A stretch of DNA of 53,502 bases, taken from Scytonema sp. UIC 10036 (GTDB lineage: Bacteria; Cyanobacteriota; Cyanobacteriia; Cyanobacteriales; Nostocaceae). Position numbers and translations under genes: made by a program. The stretch is taken from contig NZ_WJFC01000085.1 in the NCBI RefSeq assembly GCF_009725235.1, positions 1 through 53,502 on the forward strand. Direction: 5' to 3'. Within the stretch, counting starts at the first letter, position 1. Every line of letters begins with the position of its first letter. This document shows positions 36,124 to 44,728 of the stretch, one piece after another. The notes beneath the pieces were generated by a model. That model did not search any database. It had not been told where the DNA came from and was given only the letters and a program-made list of their open reading frames with translations.

Positions 36124-37719
36124 TCATTTATGTTTTTTTCGGAAGCGCCGCATCATACACACACCGAAGCATAGTGCTGTTGCAGATCCAAAGATCGTGA
36201 GGGGTTCAGGAACAGTTTGAGAATTATATTTTTTATTTGCTGATGATTGCGAATTGTATGAGGAATATGGTTGACTCTGATTGGCTTCAAGATTATTGGA
36301 GATCTGCTGATTTGATGCGGAATTGTTTGCTGAAGTTGCACCAAAGTTTTTAGCGGTGCCGTTTGTTGGTGCGTAGTACGATGATGGTGAATTACCCGAA
36401 CGACTAAACTGTGGATCGACAGTTACTGCACTAGAACCTACTGGCGAGAGGTTGTGAAAAAGATTTTGGTCTACACCAACTTTAGCCCCAAACCCATTGT
36501 TTCTTTGGTTTGCACTGTAGAAAATATTATTGCGTATCTGCTGATTGCTTGCTTCCCCACCTTCAAGATTGAAAAGTGAACCTGATGCATCAACATAGAC
36601 TGTATTATTAACAAATCTGAAATTATTTAGTTTACCCAAGTAATTAGCAACTAAGACAGGTTCTCCTGTCTTTTCAATAAAATTATGATGCACATACAAG
36701 TTATTTCTTACTTTTCCCTTTCCAAACATTGCAAAGGGATAGGTTCCACCAACAATGTAGTTATTAGCTAACTCAATGTTGTCACTATCTACTTCTACAG
36801 CATAATAGGGGTTGCCATTTCCCTCCCATTTATTATTATGTACATAAATGCGAGTTGAACCATCAGTGACTAGGGAAACTGTACTATTAAACGTTGAATT
36901 GGAGATTTCGCAGTTGATACATTTTTGATGCCAAAGCTCTAAAGCCATTTGTGGTGTCCAACCATTTGCCCAAGCATTCCATTTATCGACCTTTATGTCT
37001 AAGTTCTCAAACTTCACGTTGTTTAAAACAGAATGGGCTCCAGTCCACGGCTTATCCTTTGGCCAAGCATCACTGATTGACGTAATTCCCGCACCGCCAC
37101 GTACTCTTGTATCAATCTTTAGGTTGCGAAAGTTAAAATTGGAAAGGTTTCCCATGGCAATAGATGGAGATTGTGTACCGCCCCCACCTTCGATCCGATT
37201 GTTGAAAGAGCTATCAGTAATGTTAATGTTGGATATCTCACCGTTAGAAACTCTTTCAATATTCATGGCTTCATGACTATATCCATGAAATGCTGAATCG
37301 CGAATATTTAACTCATTGGCATCTCTAATAAACATGCCCAGTTTATATTGACGATTTTTGCCATCAAATTTAATGCCGCTAATGGTCACATCTTTAACTT
37401 TAACTACCTGAAGCTCTCCCATTATGGTGGTTGAACCCACGCCTGAACCAACAAGGTTCAATCCTGAAGGGACTGGAACCTTTCCACCAAGATCGTACTG
37501 ACCGGCTCCTACATTAACAGTGTGTCCGCGATCGGCAGGGATAGATGAAAAAGCTTTTTGCAGGGTTCGCCAGGGTGAAGACTTTGTACCGTTTCCTGAA
37601 TCCGATCCGTTCGCATTTACGTAGTACTCAGCAGCAAAAGCTAGCTCTGTATATCCGCAAAAGAAAAAACTTAAGGGCAATGACCAGAGAATAGAAGACC
37701 TTAATCGTATATTATTCAT
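36124..37719 (-). CDS. PEP-CTERM beta-helix protein, possible polysaccharide-acting enzyme
   Basis: A 531-residue exported protein. The N-terminus has a signal peptide (about 1-29, ending LAFAAE). Next comes YYVNANGSDSGNGTKSSPWRTLQKAF, the DUF1565-like start of many right-handed parallel beta-helix proteins, and beta-helix repeats run to about 450 with several Asn-ladder motifs (NNKWEGNG, NNYIVGG, HHNFIEK). A Ser/Asn-rich linker follows, then a C-terminal sorting signal: VPEP (503-506), a hydrophobic segment and a basic RRFRKKHK end. This is a PEP-CTERM signal for the cyanoexosortase at 43099. Beta-helix folds include polysaccharide lyases and epimerases, so it may bind or cut the product; no catalytic set is identifiable. 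Confidence 0.87.
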   Translation of the reverse strand: MNNIRLRSSILWSLPLSFFFCGYTELAFAAEYYVNANGSDSGNGTKSSPWRTLQKAFSSIPADRGHTVNVGAGQYDLGGKVPVPSGLNLVGSGVGSTTIMGELQVVKVKDVTISGIKFDGKNRQYKLGMFIRDANELNIRDSAFHGYSHEAMNIERVSNGEISNINITDSSFNNRIEGGGGTQSPSIAMGNLSNFNFRNLKIDTRVRGGAGITSISDAWPKDKPWTGAHSVLNNVKFENLDIKVDKWNAWANGWTPQMALELWHQKCINCEISNSTFNSTVSLVTDGSTRIYVHNNKWEGNGNPYYAVEVDSDNIELANNYIVGGTYPFAMFGKGKVRNNLYVHHNFIEKTGEPVLVANYLGKLNNFRFVNNTVYVDASGSLFNLEGGEASNQQIRNNIFYSANQRNNGFGAKVGVDQNLFHNLSPVGSSAVTVDPQFSRSGNSPSSYYAPTNGTAKNFGATSANNSASNQQISNNLEANQSQPYSSYNSQSSANKKYNSQTVPEPLTIFGSATALCFGVCMMRRFRKKHK

Positions 37720-38520
37720 AAGTTTTGCACTAAATCACTCAAAATTTTCAACGTTTCAAGTACAAGTGATGCTTCGGTAGAGACCTCTTGCACTGTATTT
37801 CAACTCCGTAAGTTGGCAGCCTTGTGTTGATTCCTGATGACTCCCTTCCTGCCAGAAGATTATTTATGAGCGTAGGGTGAGTGTTGCCCACCGTTCAATG
37901 ATGTGCGGCAGCCCTACCTACGTGATGGAGTGGAATTTTAGAGCGGAAAGGGATTAATTCTCAATTTCCGATCGCAAAAGCTTGAAAATCTCTATCTCTA
38001 ACTCTAAGGGTAAATGCTTTGTGCTTAAAAAAATGGCATTAGTAGAGCATACGTAAATAGATACACTTAGGAATTTCTACTAAACTGAAATACTTTATAC
38101 AGTTTTTGACTCTGTATAAATGGCAGCCTTTGATATTAAGCGGGCAATAGCTCTTCCAGAATAACTACGACTCAAACGGATTGTCAACTTACAGTCTTGT
38201 GCTTTGACTTAATATTTACTTCATGAAGATACTATCATAACCTTTTTGAGAATTGGTATTTATTTTGCAAATCCTTATCAAAAATCTACTGATACGGAAA
38301 ATCAATTTCTTAAAAAAGGCTTTAAGATAGTAATACATGAAATTTTTGAAATATGTTTTTTTGATGCTTGAAGGAAATTCCATTATTTTAATATATTGTT
38401 GAAGCAATTCTTGTTTGAGAAGCTATTGATTTGAAGCTCGAGTCATTAGCCTCTTTTGCAATGCCATAAGAAGCACAATGTGGGTTTATTAAAGTCAGTA
38501 GTAAACTACAAGCTAGATAT
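37720..38520. other. Gene-free interval
   Basis: About 800 A/T-rich bases before the beta-helix gene start. It contains a diverged copy (about 37871-37892) of the palindromic repeat found at 1071-1132 and otherwise nothing I can assign. The promoter of the beta-helix gene should lie at its left end. Frames at 38216-38407 and overlapping 38388-38648 lack ribosome binding sites and are not called. Confidence 0.5.
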
Positions 38521-38835
38521 CTAAACCATTTTCTTAAGTAAAGCCATCCACATATCCGAAGGCTCCGAATAATAATCAATTTCTTCAACTTGATACTTCT
38601 CAATCTGAGAATCAATTTGCAAGAGAATACAATCTCCAGGTTTGACACCTTTCCCTTGTCCTGTCATGTAACCTTGGGTGAGGTTATCCATAGGTTCAAA
38701 GACGTAGTCATGTCCGCAAACCAATTGGCTGTAGTCATGAGTTTTATTTTTCTGTTGTTTAAACCAATTTCTTATAAAAGAAATTAATGTTAAAATACAT
38801 ACATTAAGGTTGATGCTTGACCTGGTAGAAGACAT
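38521..38835 (-). CDS. Small conserved-looking hypothetical protein
   Basis: A 104-residue protein. Its second half (EPMDNLTQGYMTGQGKGV, then KPGDCILLQ...YQVEEIDYYSEPSDMWMALLKK) looks like a small beta-rich cyanobacterial family that I recall only as hypothetical proteins. The first 35 residues are poorly conserved-looking; the true start may be an internal Met such as that of MDNLTQGY. It is isolated on the minus strand between the beta-helix gene and tRNA-Gln. The function is unknown. Confidence 0.65.
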   Translation of the reverse strand: MSSTRSSINLNVCILTLISFIRNWFKQQKNKTHDYSQLVCGHDYVFEPMDNLTQGYMTGQGKGVKPGDCILLQIDSQIEKYQVEEIDYYSEPSDMWMALLKKMV

Positions 38836-39193
38836 AGAAATAAATTATGAAGCTAATAACAGGACTAAATTGAAAAATAAATTTCTTTAATTTTAACGCG
38901 AGCATAATCTTAATAAGCTATACAAGTTGTTCTCAGCAGTTAGTGAATCTGCTATCGGATCTCCTGCTGCGGACTGTTTTTACAGAAAGTCGGCTTTTAA
39001 CCCACTCCTTCAAGGGGTGAGATAACCGCCCTTCGGGTTCACTGCTTTGGGACATATAACCCCTGCAGCATAAGTCTTCTGCCAAAGTCTGTTTGCTCTC
39101 CAAAGGAGAAATCTCGATATTTTCTGTTTTTGCTCTGAGAAAGTACTTGACATTACCCCAGAAGTCATTGCTATAATTACTTTTGTAAATCAA
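38836..39193. other. Hairpin-rich interval before tRNA-Gln
   Basis: About 360 bases without a gene. At 38982-39040 there are several short inverted repeats: CCCACTCCTT (39001-39010) with AAGGGGTGAG (39012-39021), AACC/GGTT arms around 39024-39039, and a AAAGTCGGCTTTT stretch. The block is G/C-richer than its surroundings and resembles the end regions of IS200/IS605-type elements, but no transposase is present. A 101-codon minus-strand frame (38933-39238) runs across it and into the tRNA and is not called. Confidence 0.45.
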
Positions 39194-39265
39194 TGGGGCG
39201 TAGCCAAGTGGTAAGGCAGCGGGTTTTGGTCCCGCCATCCCTAGGTTCGAATCCTAGCGCCCCAG
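39194..39265 (+). tRNA. trnQ-UUG: tRNA-Gln (anticodon UUG)
   Basis: The acceptor stem TGGGGCG (39194-39200) pairs with CGCCCCA (39258-39264), with G39265 as discriminator. The U1-A72 pair is typical of bacterial tRNA-Gln. The anticodon stem GCGGG/CCCGC holds the loop TTTTGGT, giving anticodon TTG. The T arm contains GGTTCGAATCC. CCA is not encoded. Confidence 0.97.
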
Positions 39266-39678
39266 TTAACTGAATGAAAAATATTTTATAGAAATATACA
39301 TGATTTCTTAGCGATGTAGTTCTGTGTATGTTAAATCTTTTCTTATTTTCGTATAAGATGAGAAACTGTTTAGGCGATTCTTCTAAATCTCATTGATAGT
39401 CGAGCAAGCAAAGTGAATAGGATATGTTAGAAGCTTATGGTTAGCATTTTAATTGTGAGTGAGTAAATTTGCCATGCGTAATGTTACTGTAGTTATAGTG
39501 CATCCCTTAACAGTGGTCATAGCATTAAGTTGAATACAGGGTAATGAGTCTATCAAGTTAAGTTATTAGGTGTGCTCGAGTTTCCTTTAATAGAATAGGA
39601 ACAATTAGTTAGCCAGGGAAGACAGTGATGAACCAGGGTGGCTCGAAGCGCTTGACATTCTGATGTATCTAACTAAAA
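39266..39678. other. Long leader region before the tyrosine kinase gene
   Basis: About 410 A/T-rich bases between tRNA-Gln and the Wzc-like gene. No ORF or clear repeat. A TTGACA at about 39653 lacks a matching -10. The promoter of the kinase gene must be here, but I cannot place it. Confidence 0.4.
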
Positions 39679-41976
39679 GTGCCAAGATTGAGTCGAAGCG
39701 TGAATCTACGTAAGAAATACGAGTTGTTAAGATTTACCAAGTTTATGCTGAAGTCAGAAAAATATTCTCATCCTTCGTTAGAAACTTACGCTGCTCCATT
39801 AAATCGTGCAGATGATGATGACTTGAATCTAGGCAAAGTTGGACAAGCTTTGCGACGGAGAGCACTTTTAATAATCGGTATCACTGGTGCGGTAGCAGCA
39901 GGAGCGGTGCTGAAGGCGAAGATGGAACCTCCAGTATATAAAGGAACATTTGAGATTTTAACCAAACCTGTTTCTGGAGAGGGTCGGGCAGTAGCCAATG
40001 TTCCTCAAACTTTAGGTTCTCAAGGTACAGTAACATCTCCTGAGGTAGAAGAATCAGTCGATACTACGATCGCAGTTCTGCAAAGTCGGGGGATGTTAGA
40101 ACCAGTTATTAAAAAGCTTCATGATAAATATCAGAAGAAATATCCAGAAATGGATCTGAGTTACGAATCAATTCTTGAGAATTTCATTATTACACCTACA
40201 AAACAGAATATTGTGGAGATTGAATACAAAGCTCCAGAACAGGAGGTAGTGCGTGATTTCTTGAAATTAATTGCTGATGCGTATTTAGAGTACAGTCTCA
40301 AAGAACGTCAAGCAGAAATCAATCAAGCAATTGCTTTTGTTAACAAGCAAGTAAAACCAATTCGGGTACGAGTTAACAACTGGCAAGACAGATTGCGAAC
40401 TATTCGACAAGTCAATAACATGGTTGAGCCAGCACAGAAATCTCAAGAAGTGTCTGGTCATATTGCTACGTTAACTCAGCAGCAATTGGAAAATCGGTCC
40501 ATGCTGGAGCAGATGAGAGCTAAGTACCTGGATTTACAAAGGGAATTCGCACAAGAACCAGGGGAAGTCGCTAGTAATTCGTTACTCAGTGACAATCCTC
40601 ATTACCAAAAGATACTCGATCAGCTTTTGCAAGTAAATGCCGAGATTTCCAAACGAGGTTCTGTATTTACAGATGACGAAGAAGGCATGAAGCGTCTCTA
40701 CGCACAGAAGGCTGCATCAGTTGCCATTCTACAGCAGGAGCGACAAAGAGTTAATAAAGATTTTCAAAGCCGCATTCGAGAATTAGAAGCACGCGATCTC
40801 TCCTTATCTGAAAAAATAAATAACCTTAATAAATATGTAAAAAGCCTAGCAACCGTCAGTCGCGATTACGATAATATTCAGCAGGAGTTAAAAATTGCTA
40901 ACGAAAATCTCAATCAATTTTTAGCCAAACAACAAGCATTGGAGATAGAGAAAGCTCAAAAGCAACAACCGTGGAAATTACTAGATCCAAAACTGACTAA
41001 AGTACAAAAACCTGACCCTGTCTCAGACAATGCCAAGATATACTTAGTTATGGGCACGGTTCTGGGGTCGTTATTAGGTGTTGGAGCAGCTTTAGTTGTG
41101 GATAAGCTAAGTAATGTCTTCTACACTGCCCAAGACCTCAAAGATTCCACCAGACTACCACTACTAGGTATAGTTCCCCTAAGAAAAGAACTTGGAGCAA
41201 TGGCTTGGCAAGAGGCAGCTGGGGAAATGCAACAAGCTGCTAGAGCGTCCTTTTTTGAAGTTTTTCGCTCCCTATATACCAATATTCTTTTACTAGGTTC
41301 GGACACATCCATCCGATCGCTAGTCATTAGTTCACCAGCACCCGACGATGGAAAGACAACTGTTGCAGTACACCTGGCTTTAGCTGCAGCAGCAATGGGA
41401 CATCGAGTTTTGCTAGTAGATGCTAATTTACGAACTCCTACCATACACAATCTTGTAGGATTGATGAATATTCAAGGGCTTACCGATGTGATTTCACAAG
41501 ACCTAGACTGGAATAATGTGATTGAGCGATCGCCTTTAGAAGACAACCTGTTTGTCTTAACAGCTGGTCCAACTCCACCAGACCCCATCCGCTTACTTGC
41601 CTCTCAAAAGATGCAGGATTTAATGAATCAAATGCAATCGACTTTCGATTTAGTGATTTATGACACGCCACCGCTTCTGGGCTTTGCAGATGCTAATCTG
41701 CTGGCAGCCAATACCAATGGACTGGTACTGACTGCAGGGCTAGGCAAACTCAAACGAACTCTATTCCAACAATCATTAGAGGATCTCCAAGTCTCTGGTA
41801 CACCGATATTAGGAGTAGTAGCTAACAAATCTAAGGATGCTAACACAGCCTCTTACAGCTACTATCAGCAATATTATAAGAAGAGTACAAGTGCTGAACG
41901 GGTTGGGGACATCACTAACTCAGACTTCAACAGTCTCCAGTCCACCTCGTCTGGAAAAAATACCAAAAAAGAGTAG
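39679..41976 (+). CDS. Wzc-like polysaccharide co-polymerase and BY-type tyrosine kinase
   Basis: A 765-residue inner-membrane protein that controls chain length and export of polysaccharide. From the GTG at 39679: a Wzz domain with a first membrane segment (about 61-79), a long periplasmic coiled-coil region (about 210-430), a second membrane segment (453-474), and a cytoplasmic bacterial tyrosine kinase domain. Kinase motifs are Walker A APDDGKTT (554-561), A' VLLVDANLRTP (577-587) and Walker B LVIYDTPP (658-665). A C-terminal tyrosine cluster (SYSYYQQYY, 725-733) is the usual autophosphorylation site. The start is uncertain: ATG at 39745 (MLKSEKYSHPSLETY) is equally good. Its presence supports Wzy-type polymerisation. 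Confidence 0.93.
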   Translation: MPRLSRSVNLRKKYELLRFTKFMLKSEKYSHPSLETYAAPLNRADDDDLNLGKVGQALRRRALLIIGITGAVAAGAVLKAKMEPPVYKGTFEILTKPVSGEGRAVANVPQTLGSQGTVTSPEVEESVDTTIAVLQSRGMLEPVIKKLHDKYQKKYPEMDLSYESILENFIITPTKQNIVEIEYKAPEQEVVRDFLKLIADAYLEYSLKERQAEINQAIAFVNKQVKPIRVRVNNWQDRLRTIRQVNNMVEPAQKSQEVSGHIATLTQQQLENRSMLEQMRAKYLDLQREFAQEPGEVASNSLLSDNPHYQKILDQLLQVNAEISKRGSVFTDDEEGMKRLYAQKAASVAILQQERQRVNKDFQSRIRELEARDLSLSEKINNLNKYVKSLATVSRDYDNIQQELKIANENLNQFLAKQQALEIEKAQKQQPWKLLDPKLTKVQKPDPVSDNAKIYLVMGTVLGSLLGVGAALVVDKLSNVFYTAQDLKDSTRLPLLGIVPLRKELGAMAWQEAAGEMQQAARASFFEVFRSLYTNILLLGSDTSIRSLVISSPAPDDGKTTVAVHLALAAAAMGHRVLLVDANLRTPTIHNLVGLMNIQGLTDVISQDLDWNNVIERSPLEDNLFVLTAGPTPPDPIRLLASQKMQDLMNQMQSTFDLVIYDTPPLLGFADANLLAANTNGLVLTAGLGKLKRTLFQQSLEDLQVSGTPILGVVANKSKDANTASYSYYQQYYKKSTSAERVGDITNSDFNSLQSTSSGKNTKKE

Positions 41977-42054
41977 ATACTAGAAATATAAAAACAGGGA
42001 CAGTTGCATACAATACACAATTGATTCCTGTCAATGTCAAATGGATTTCTAAGA

Positions 42055-42082
42055 TTGTAGTTACGCTACAGCGCAACTACAA
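42055..42082. terminator. Hairpin between convergent genes
   Basis: TTGTAGTT-a-CGCT pairs with AGCG-c-AACTACAA across a two-base loop: 12 pairs with one mismatch. It lies between the converging kinase gene and the 42088 gene and could end transcription from both sides, although neither side has a good T run. Confidence 0.5.
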
Positions 42083-42087
42083 CTTAA

Positions 42088-42567
42088 CTACTTGTCTGTA
42101 GATTTTAAAGCGCGATCGAGAACTTGTCGCGCCTCCTCTGCTTTTGATCGGGCTTCCTGATAACGCAGATTAGCCTGAGCATAATTTTTGAGGACTTTAA
42201 AACCTTCCTTCAAACGCGTAATTTCCTCCTCAGTCACGGACTTATCCGAAAATAAAATATCAATTGATTTGCGAATTTCCAGCGCCTCGCCACGTGACTC
42301 CTGTACTTTCAGCTTGAGGGTAGCAAGGTTACTCAAAACTTGAACAGCTTGAGAAATTGCATCTTCATCGCTTGTAGTCTCGGTTGGTGTTTCTTTCACT
42401 TCAATCAGTTGTTGCGGACCAAACCCATCTTCTAGTTCTGTGGGTAACTTACCTTCATCCATCAGTTTCATCAACTGATCCATTGCTTTCTCACGAGATT
42501 TGGCTGAATCTTTTCCAGGAACGGTAAGAATGATTTCTGGACTTTGGGCAAGAGTGTACTGAACCAT
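42088..42567 (-). CDS. Conserved hypothetical coiled-coil protein
   Basis: A 159-residue soluble protein with no signal or membrane segment. The N-terminus MVQYTLAQSPEIILTVPGKDSAKSREKAMDQLMKLMD contains a predicted strand then helix; residues 75-159 are almost all helical, rich in Glu, Lys, Ala and Arg, and probably form a coiled coil. It resembles hypothetical proteins widespread in cyanobacteria; I know no function. It stands alone on the minus strand between the tyrosine kinase and the cyanoexosortase genes. Confidence 0.75.
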   Translation of the reverse strand: MVQYTLAQSPEIILTVPGKDSAKSREKAMDQLMKLMDEGKLPTELEDGFGPQQLIEVKETPTETTSDEDAISQAVQVLSNLATLKLKVQESRGEALEIRKSIDILFSDKSVTEEEITRLKEGFKVLKNYAQANLRYQEARSKAEEARQVLDRALKSTDK

Positions 42568-43098
42568 AGTAATTAGGCAGAAAATTTGCTATCTAACTAG
42601 CCAAGGGTATTAATTCTAACGCGAAACAAGCCATAAAAGCAGAAAAAAATCTAAATTTGTACTTTGTGTTGTTTTTGCCAATATTGTTAAATTTGAGTGA
42701 AGGCTAACCAAACATCATTGCTTTTTTCTAAAAGGTTAGTAACATAGTATACTAAGACGTCTTGATAATTTTACTTGAAACACCACTAGCACATTAAAAC
42801 GGAAATCGGTCAGACAGCAAGCCCTACGTAGGTTTTGCAAAAAACACAAATTCAAGGTAGGTTGGGGAGCCACTCGCGTGCTCTGGTTTCCAGAGTTGAG
42901 CGATGTGGCGTTTGAGGAACGAAACCCAACATTTATCAGCATTTGTTGGGTTTTGTTCCTCAACCCAACCTACTAGTCTAAGCAATAGACTAGCTTTTCG
43001 TAGGAATTTTTGTGTAATTATTTGCAGTGCTAGCGAATTTCACTTCAGGGAAAATCTTCCATCGAAACCTCACTTGTTAATTACTCCCTTCCCAGTGC
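42568..43098. other. Intergenic interval with a MITE-like element
   Basis: About 530 bases upstream of the cyanoexosortase gene. Its centre is the inverted-repeat element at 42857-42973. The rest holds no gene that I can support; the promoter for the minus-strand 42088 gene lies at the left end and that for the exosortase gene at the right. Confidence 0.5.
42857..42973. mobile_element. MITE-like palindromic repeat element
   Basis: A 117-base element bounded by perfect 10-base inverted ends (GTAGGTTGGG at 42857-42866 and CCCAACCTAC at 42964-42973). Inside are a 20-base arm pair (42912-42931 with 42944-42963, one mismatch) and a small palindrome CTCTGG-ttt-CCAGAG (42881-42895). It encodes nothing. 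Elements with these ends are frequent in Nostocales, and this form suggests a non-autonomous miniature element. Confidence 0.7.
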
Positions 43099-43962
43099 AT
43101 GAAAGCTACCTACCCAATCACAATTACACAACTCAAATATCCTCAGTTTTGGTTACTAGCTATAGGAGCAGGCTTAATTGCAATTCACTTGACCGCTACT
43201 TGGAAAGCAGACAATGTTAGTCTTTTAGGTAGCAGTATTCTGTTTTGGGCAGCTATATCGTTTCTCATTTGGGAAAAACATCATAAGTTAGTATTAGAAA
43301 GTGGAATTTTCTCTAGCTTCTTTGGTCTATCACTTATTGGAATAGTACTTCTCAAAAGTGTATCTCTCACAAGTTTTGGAGTCTTTTTATTTATTTCTCC
43401 TTTTATTTGTGCTCTTGGTCTTGCCTTGCTAGCTTCTGGTTTTCTAGGATTAAAACAATATCAACAAGAATTGCTACTCCTATTTTTTCTTGGAGTCCCC
43501 AAACTCTTACCTTCATGGCTAATTGATATATCTCCACTCACAGCTAAATTTGCAGCTTTCATTCTTTGGTGTACAGGTGCTGATGTAACGCTCTCTGGGG
43601 TCACAATCTATCTTCCAACAGGCAGTGTTGAAGTTTTAGGTGGCTGTTCTGGAATAGAACTTATCTTCCATTTGTTGGGTTTAGCACTACTTTTTATCTC
43701 GATGTTACCCACTCTAAAACAACAGAAATTTGTTGTACTAATAGTAGCAGGAATTATAGGATTTTTTGTCAATGGGATGCGAGTTGTACTCATGACTGTT
43801 TTAGTAATAAAAAATAAACAACAAGCTTTTGAATACTGGCATCATGGAAATGGTTCTCTAACTTTTTCAATTATTTCAGTTATAATTCTTAGTTTATTCT
43901 GCTGGTTTTTCGTTGGGCAAAGCGCGTCAGAAAATGAAACCTCTACTAAGATAAAAAGGTGA
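43099..43962 (+). CDS. Cyanoexosortase
   Basis: Integral membrane transpeptidase-like enzyme (exosortase family, cyanobacterial type) of 287 residues with about eight membrane segments. The active-site triad is visible: Cys in EVLGGCSGIEL (about 192), Arg in FFVNGMRVVLM (about 233), and His in EYWHHGNGSLTFS (about 253). It cleaves PEP-CTERM sorting signals such as the one ending the beta-helix protein at 36124-37719. The next gene overlaps by four bases and encodes the matching associated protein, which indicates the cyanoexosortase A class. Confidence 0.92.
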   Translation: MKATYPITITQLKYPQFWLLAIGAGLIAIHLTATWKADNVSLLGSSILFWAAISFLIWEKHHKLVLESGIFSSFFGLSLIGIVLLKSVSLTSFGVFLFISPFICALGLALLASGFLGLKQYQQELLLLFFLGVPKLLPSWLIDISPLTAKFAAFILWCTGADVTLSGVTIYLPTGSVEVLGGCSGIELIFHLLGLALLFISMLPTLKQQKFVVLIVAGIIGFFVNGMRVVLMTVLVIKNKQQAFEYWHHGNGSLTFSIISVIILSLFCWFFVGQSASENETSTKIKR

Positions 43963-44624
43963 TTATCTGGAAACAATTCCGAATTCTGCTGCTAGGACTA
44001 ACCTTTATCTGTATCCTTGTAGTTTTAGGGAATATCATTCTACTTTCTAAAGTAGACCAACACGATGTCGCTTATTTTGTTTTTCCAGAAGAAATTCCAT
44101 TACCAACGTGGCAGTTTAGTCAAAGCTACTTCTTGCCCAATCTTAACAAAGAATATCCCGAACTTTTAGCCCAAAAGCATTACCAATATATTCAGAACAA
44201 CTTGTCTTTAGATATTGAAATGTACTATCTAAAAGATCGTAATACTCCCATATCGCTCGAAAATTTGACTTTTACTTCATCACCTCCCACAGTACGCAAA
44301 AAAGAAGGAATAGGCTACTATGGTCTTGGAGTTGAGCAACAACGGGCTTATCTGAGTGCCTGTATTCATGCACAAGGTAGCAGTACATTCACAGAGGAGC
44401 AATTTGAGCAAAATCAGTACCTCTATCAGATGCAGCCCCAGCGCTTACTACCTTGGTTACTCAATCAAGAACCCCTTCAAGACAGGCGTTGTCTTTGGAC
44501 ACGTTTATCAATTCCCTTGAAAAACGGCTCCTCTAAAGAGGCTTACTATATCTTAGAAAAGGCTTGGTTCTCGTGGTATCAGTGGTGGCAACCTCGGTTT
44601 CCCAAACACCGATCCATGAGTTAA
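43959..44624 (+). CDS. Cyanoexosortase A system-associated protein
   Basis: A 221-residue protein with one N-terminal membrane segment (about 6-28) and an extracytoplasmic domain. The GTG start lies in GTGA, overlapping the exosortase stop by four bases, a sign of translational coupling. QQRAYLSACIHAQGSSTFTEEQF and DRRCLWTRLSIPL match my recollection of the partner protein regularly encoded next to cyanoexosortase A. In proteobacteria EpsI-type proteins occupy this position. The molecular role is unknown. Confidence 0.83.
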   Translation: MIIWKQFRILLLGLTFICILVVLGNIILLSKVDQHDVAYFVFPEEIPLPTWQFSQSYFLPNLNKEYPELLAQKHYQYIQNNLSLDIEMYYLKDRNTPISLENLTFTSSPPTVRKKEGIGYYGLGVEQQRAYLSACIHAQGSSTFTEEQFEQNQYLYQMQPQRLLPWLLNQEPLQDRRCLWTRLSIPLKNGSSKEAYYILEKAWFSWYQWWQPRFPKHRSMS

Positions 44625-44728
44625 TCCTGTCTGCAAGTTTCTTGAGTGCAACGTTTTCAAAAAGTCTAATAAAAAAGAAATCTTTATACTAGAGAAAGAA
44701 GATTATTTTTCATTGCGAGGGAAGAGCG

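Noticed and set aside
38216..38648. Two short minus-strand frames between the beta-helix gene and tRNA-Gln
   Set aside because: A/T-driven hydrophobic or basic composition, no ribosome binding sites, and one overlaps the better 38521-38835 gene in another frame.
38933..39238. A 101-codon minus-strand frame
   Set aside because: It runs through the tRNA-Gln gene and the hairpin-rich block, and its residues reflect those structures rather than a protein.
39653..39690. TTGACA as a promoter for the tyrosine kinase gene
   Set aside because: No acceptable -10 sequence at 16-18 bases, and it would start transcription at or after the possible GTG start.
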